Source of the DNA: Rhodospirillales bacterium
GTDB taxonomy: Bacteria > Pseudomonadota > Alphaproteobacteria > Acetobacterales > Acetobacteraceae
Direction: 5' to 3'
Assembly (NCBI GenBank): GCA_025352915.1
Contig: JANXSA010000574.1
Coordinates: 1 to 15,853 of the forward strand
Length of the DNA stretch: 15,853 nucleotides
The translations under genes and the position numbers were made by a program. Positions 14,332-15,853 of the stretch are shown here, in pieces (position 1 is the first letter of the stretch; each line of letters begins with the position of its first letter). The notes beneath the pieces are model-generated. The model did no database searches. It was not told where the DNA came from and saw only the letters and a program-made list of their open reading frames with translations.

Positions 14332-15043
14332 GGAACTCATGGTTGCCTTCCGGCCCGGTGATCGGGCTATCGGCAATCCCCAACACTGTCCAACCCGGCA
14401 GGCTGGCCCACCAGTCCCGGATCTCCGCACAGACCCGCTGGTGAACGGCGGGATCGCGCACCACGCCCTTGCTGCCGACCTCGGCGGGGCCTGCCTCGAA
14501 TTGTGGCTTGATCAGTGCCACTGCCCAGGCGCCGGGGACACAAAGCGCGATTGCGGCCGGCAGCACCGTGCGCAACCCGATGAAACTGGCGTCGCAAACC
14601 AGCGCCTGCACCGGCTCACCGATGGCATCGGCGGTGAGGTGACGCGCGTTGGTGCGCTCATGCACCACCACCCGTGCATCGCTGCGCAGCTTCCACGCCA
14701 GCTGGCCATGACCGACATCGACGGCATGGACCCGCACCGCGCCATGGGTCAGCAGCACATCGGTAAACCCGCCGGTCGACGCGCCGATATCCAGGCACAC
14801 CAGGCCTTCGGGTGAAAAGCCAAATGCCGCCAGCCCCTGTGCCAGCTTCAGCCCGCCCCGCGAAACCCATGGGTGGTCCTGGCCGCGCACCTCCAGCGCC
14901 GTCTCGGGGCCGATCGGCTGGCCGGCCTTGGCGATGCGCTGGGTCCCGGTGAACACCTTGCCGGCCAGGATCAACGCCTGCGCGCGCGCGCGTGATTCCA
15001 CCAGGCCGCGTTCCACCAGGGCCAGATCGGCGCGTTGTTTCAT
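14306..15043 (-). CDS. tlyA: TlyA-family rRNA (cytidine-2'-O)-methyltransferase
   Basis: TlyA-family proteins methylate the 2'-OH of cytidines in 16S and/or 23S rRNA using SAM; some are also described as haemolysins. The 245-residue product begins with an S4 RNA-binding domain (MKQRADLALVERGLVESRARAQALILAGKV, 1–30, to about 60). An FtsJ/RrmJ-type methyltransferase follows, with the SAM site CLDIGASTGGFTDVLL (about 83–98) and the catalytic tetrad region including VSRGGLKL, VCDASFI and ALIKPQFE. ATG 15043 is the family start. Its leader is unusual: the A/T-rich element arm ends 11 nt upstream, leaving only GAAG as a poor ribosome site. dxs lies upstream on the same strand, 138 nt away, a neighbourhood common in alphaproteobacteria. 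The 3' end overlaps a small opposite-strand gene. Confidence 0.93.
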   Translation of the reverse strand: MKQRADLALVERGLVESRARAQALILAGKVFTGTQRIAKAGQPIGPETALEVRGQDHPWVSRGGLKLAQGLAAFGFSPEGLVCLDIGASTGGFTDVLLTHGAVRVHAVDVGHGQLAWKLRSDARVVVHERTNARHLTADAIGEPVQALVCDASFIGLRTVLPAAIALCVPGAWAVALIKPQFEAGPAEVGSKGVVRDPAVHQRVCAEIRDWWASLPGWTVLGIADSPITGPEGNHEFLIGARLTG

Positions 15044-15054
15044 GCGAAGGAAGA

Positions 15055-15174
15055 CTTCTTTTTTTGAAAAAAAAGAAGCAAAAAAACTTCATCCGCTTGC
15101 TGCGCGTGATTCACGAAATTGGTCCCGGACAAATGGATAAAGTTTTTTTGCTTCTTTTTGTTCACAAAAAGAAG
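15055..15174. repeat. A/T-rich inverted-repeat element, complete copy (probable bidirectional terminator)
   Basis: Two 40-nt arms (15055–15094 and 15135–15174) are reverse complements at 37 of 40 positions. Each arm has a small hairpin of T and A runs flanked by CTTC/GAAG, then GCAAAAAAACTT and ATCC. Paired with each other, the arms make a long stem ending in a T-run, on either strand, which is the form of a bidirectional intrinsic terminator. The 40-bp middle is unrelated to that of the 9937 copy. It lies between dxs and tlyA. Confidence 0.8.
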
Positions 15175-15181
15175 ACTCTTT

Positions 15182-15853
15182 CTACCTAAGTGCCTGAACC
15201 ACCGTTGCCACGATATCGTTCGCCGTCAACTTCGCCTCGATCATCTGCCTGGCCGGGGACTCATGGTCGATGAACACATCGGGCAGCGTCATCGGGCGGA
15301 CCCGAAGCGTCCCGTCCAGCAAACCCTTCCAGGCCAGGTGGTGCAGCACCAGCGTCGCAAACCCGCCGGTGCTGCCTTCCTCGATGGTGACCAGCAGTTC
15401 GTGATGACGGGCCAACTGCTCCAGCAACTTCTCGTCGAGCGGCTTGACGAACCGGGCATCAGCCACCGTGGTGGAAATGCCCTGGGCGTCCAGCATCTCG
15501 GCGGCCTTCAGCGCATCGGCCAGGCGTGGTCCCAGCGACAACAGCGCAACCCGCCCCCCCTCGCGTAGAATGCGGCCACGGCCGAGCGGCAGGGCAGTGC
15601 CGCGCTTCGGCACCTCGACCAGCCCTGTCGAATCCCCGCGCGGGAAGCGCACCGCACTGGGCCGGTCGTCGATTGCGGCCAGCGTGGCAACCGCATGGGC
15701 GAGCTCGGCCTCATCGGCCGGAGCCATCAGCACGATCCCCGGCAAGCAGCCGAGATAGGCGAGATCGAAGCTGCCGGCCTGGGTCGCACCGTCATTGCCA
15801 ACCAATCCCGCGCGCTCCAGCGCGAAGCGGACCGGCAGGGACTGGATGGCCAC
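15182..15853 (-). CDS. dxs: 1-deoxy-D-xylulose-5-phosphate synthase, C-terminal part (partial)
   Basis: DXS condenses pyruvate and glyceraldehyde 3-phosphate with thiamine diphosphate to DXP, the entry of the non-mevalonate isoprenoid pathway and a precursor for thiamine and vitamin B6. Only the last 223 codons are in the window; the 5' part lies beyond position 15853. Visible are the end of the transketolase pyrimidine-binding domain ([44 protein letters not shown]) and the whole C-terminal transketolase domain ([16 protein letters not shown] to [10 protein letters not shown] and IEEGSTGGF). The motif that reads GADGQTHQG in E. coli is GNDGATQAG here, so the active-site His (about His431 in E. 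coli) is Gln. That may mark a divergent paralogue. The inverted-repeat element begins 7 nt after the stop. Confidence 0.94.
   Translation of the reverse strand: MAIQSLPVRFALERAGLVGNDGATQAGSFDLAYLGCLPGIVLMAPADEAELAHAVATLAAIDDRPSAVRFPRGDSTGLVEVPKRGTALPLGRGRILREGGRVALLSLGPRLADALKAAEMLDAQGISTTVADARFVKPLDEKLLEQLARHHELLVTIEEGSTGGFATLVLHHLAWKGLLDGTLRVRPMTLPDVFIDHESPARQMIEAKLTANDIVATVVQALR

Overview
The window is GC-rich, densely packed bacterial chromosome. The best fit is an alphaproteobacterium of the Rhodospirillales, probably an Acetobacteraceae relative. Reasons are the rsmE–gshA pair with a plant/alphaproteobacterial-type glutamate–cysteine ligase, the tlyA–dxs neighbourhood, the RuBisCO-like protein plus cupin pair, and the A/T-rich palindromic elements between genes. 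The taxonomic call is inference from family knowledge; no rRNA or tRNA gene is present.

Left block (1–4557): the right half of an A/T-rich inverted-repeat element, then rsmE (16S rRNA m3U1498 methyltransferase) and gshA (first step of glutathione synthesis), then a 17-bp palindrome and a large SARP/BTAD-type regulator with TolB-like and TPR parts. The regulator's real start codon is not obvious. A cluster of G/C-rich palindromes closes this unit.

Minus-strand block (4558–8952, transcribed right to left): pdxH, an aminoglycoside-phosphotransferase-like/P-loop kinase fusion, a two-domain universal stress protein, a MarR regulator, and a pirin-family gene. The pirin gene is cut by a compact 149-bp element made of hairpins with ATACC...GGTAT ends. 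Removing exactly 150 nt restores a full-length pirin reading frame, so this is a mobile-element disruption caught in the sequence.

Central plus-strand block (9086–14331): fabI and aroC are separated by a second A/T-rich inverted-repeat element. They are followed by a tight three-gene set: an unrecognised 410-aa protein, a RuBisCO-like protein (form IV) and a cupin, with gaps of 6 and 7 nt. In Rhodospirillum rubrum a RuBisCO-like protein and a cupin form the methylthioadenosine–isoprenoid shunt, which releases methanethiol and makes 1-deoxyxylulose 5-phosphate (DXP). The same chemistry is the leading hypothesis here, though the RuBisCO-like active site leaves alternatives open. A small unrecognised gene ends this block and overlaps tlyA tail to tail.

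Right block (14306–15853, minus strand): dxs (C-terminal part only; the gene runs off the window) and tlyA, separated by a third, nearly symmetrical A/T-rich inverted repeat. dxs makes DXP directly, so a predicted salvage route and the main route to DXP lie about 1 kb apart. No stretch above 300 bases lacks a gene. I saw no CRISPR array, tRNA, rRNA or complete transposase gene.
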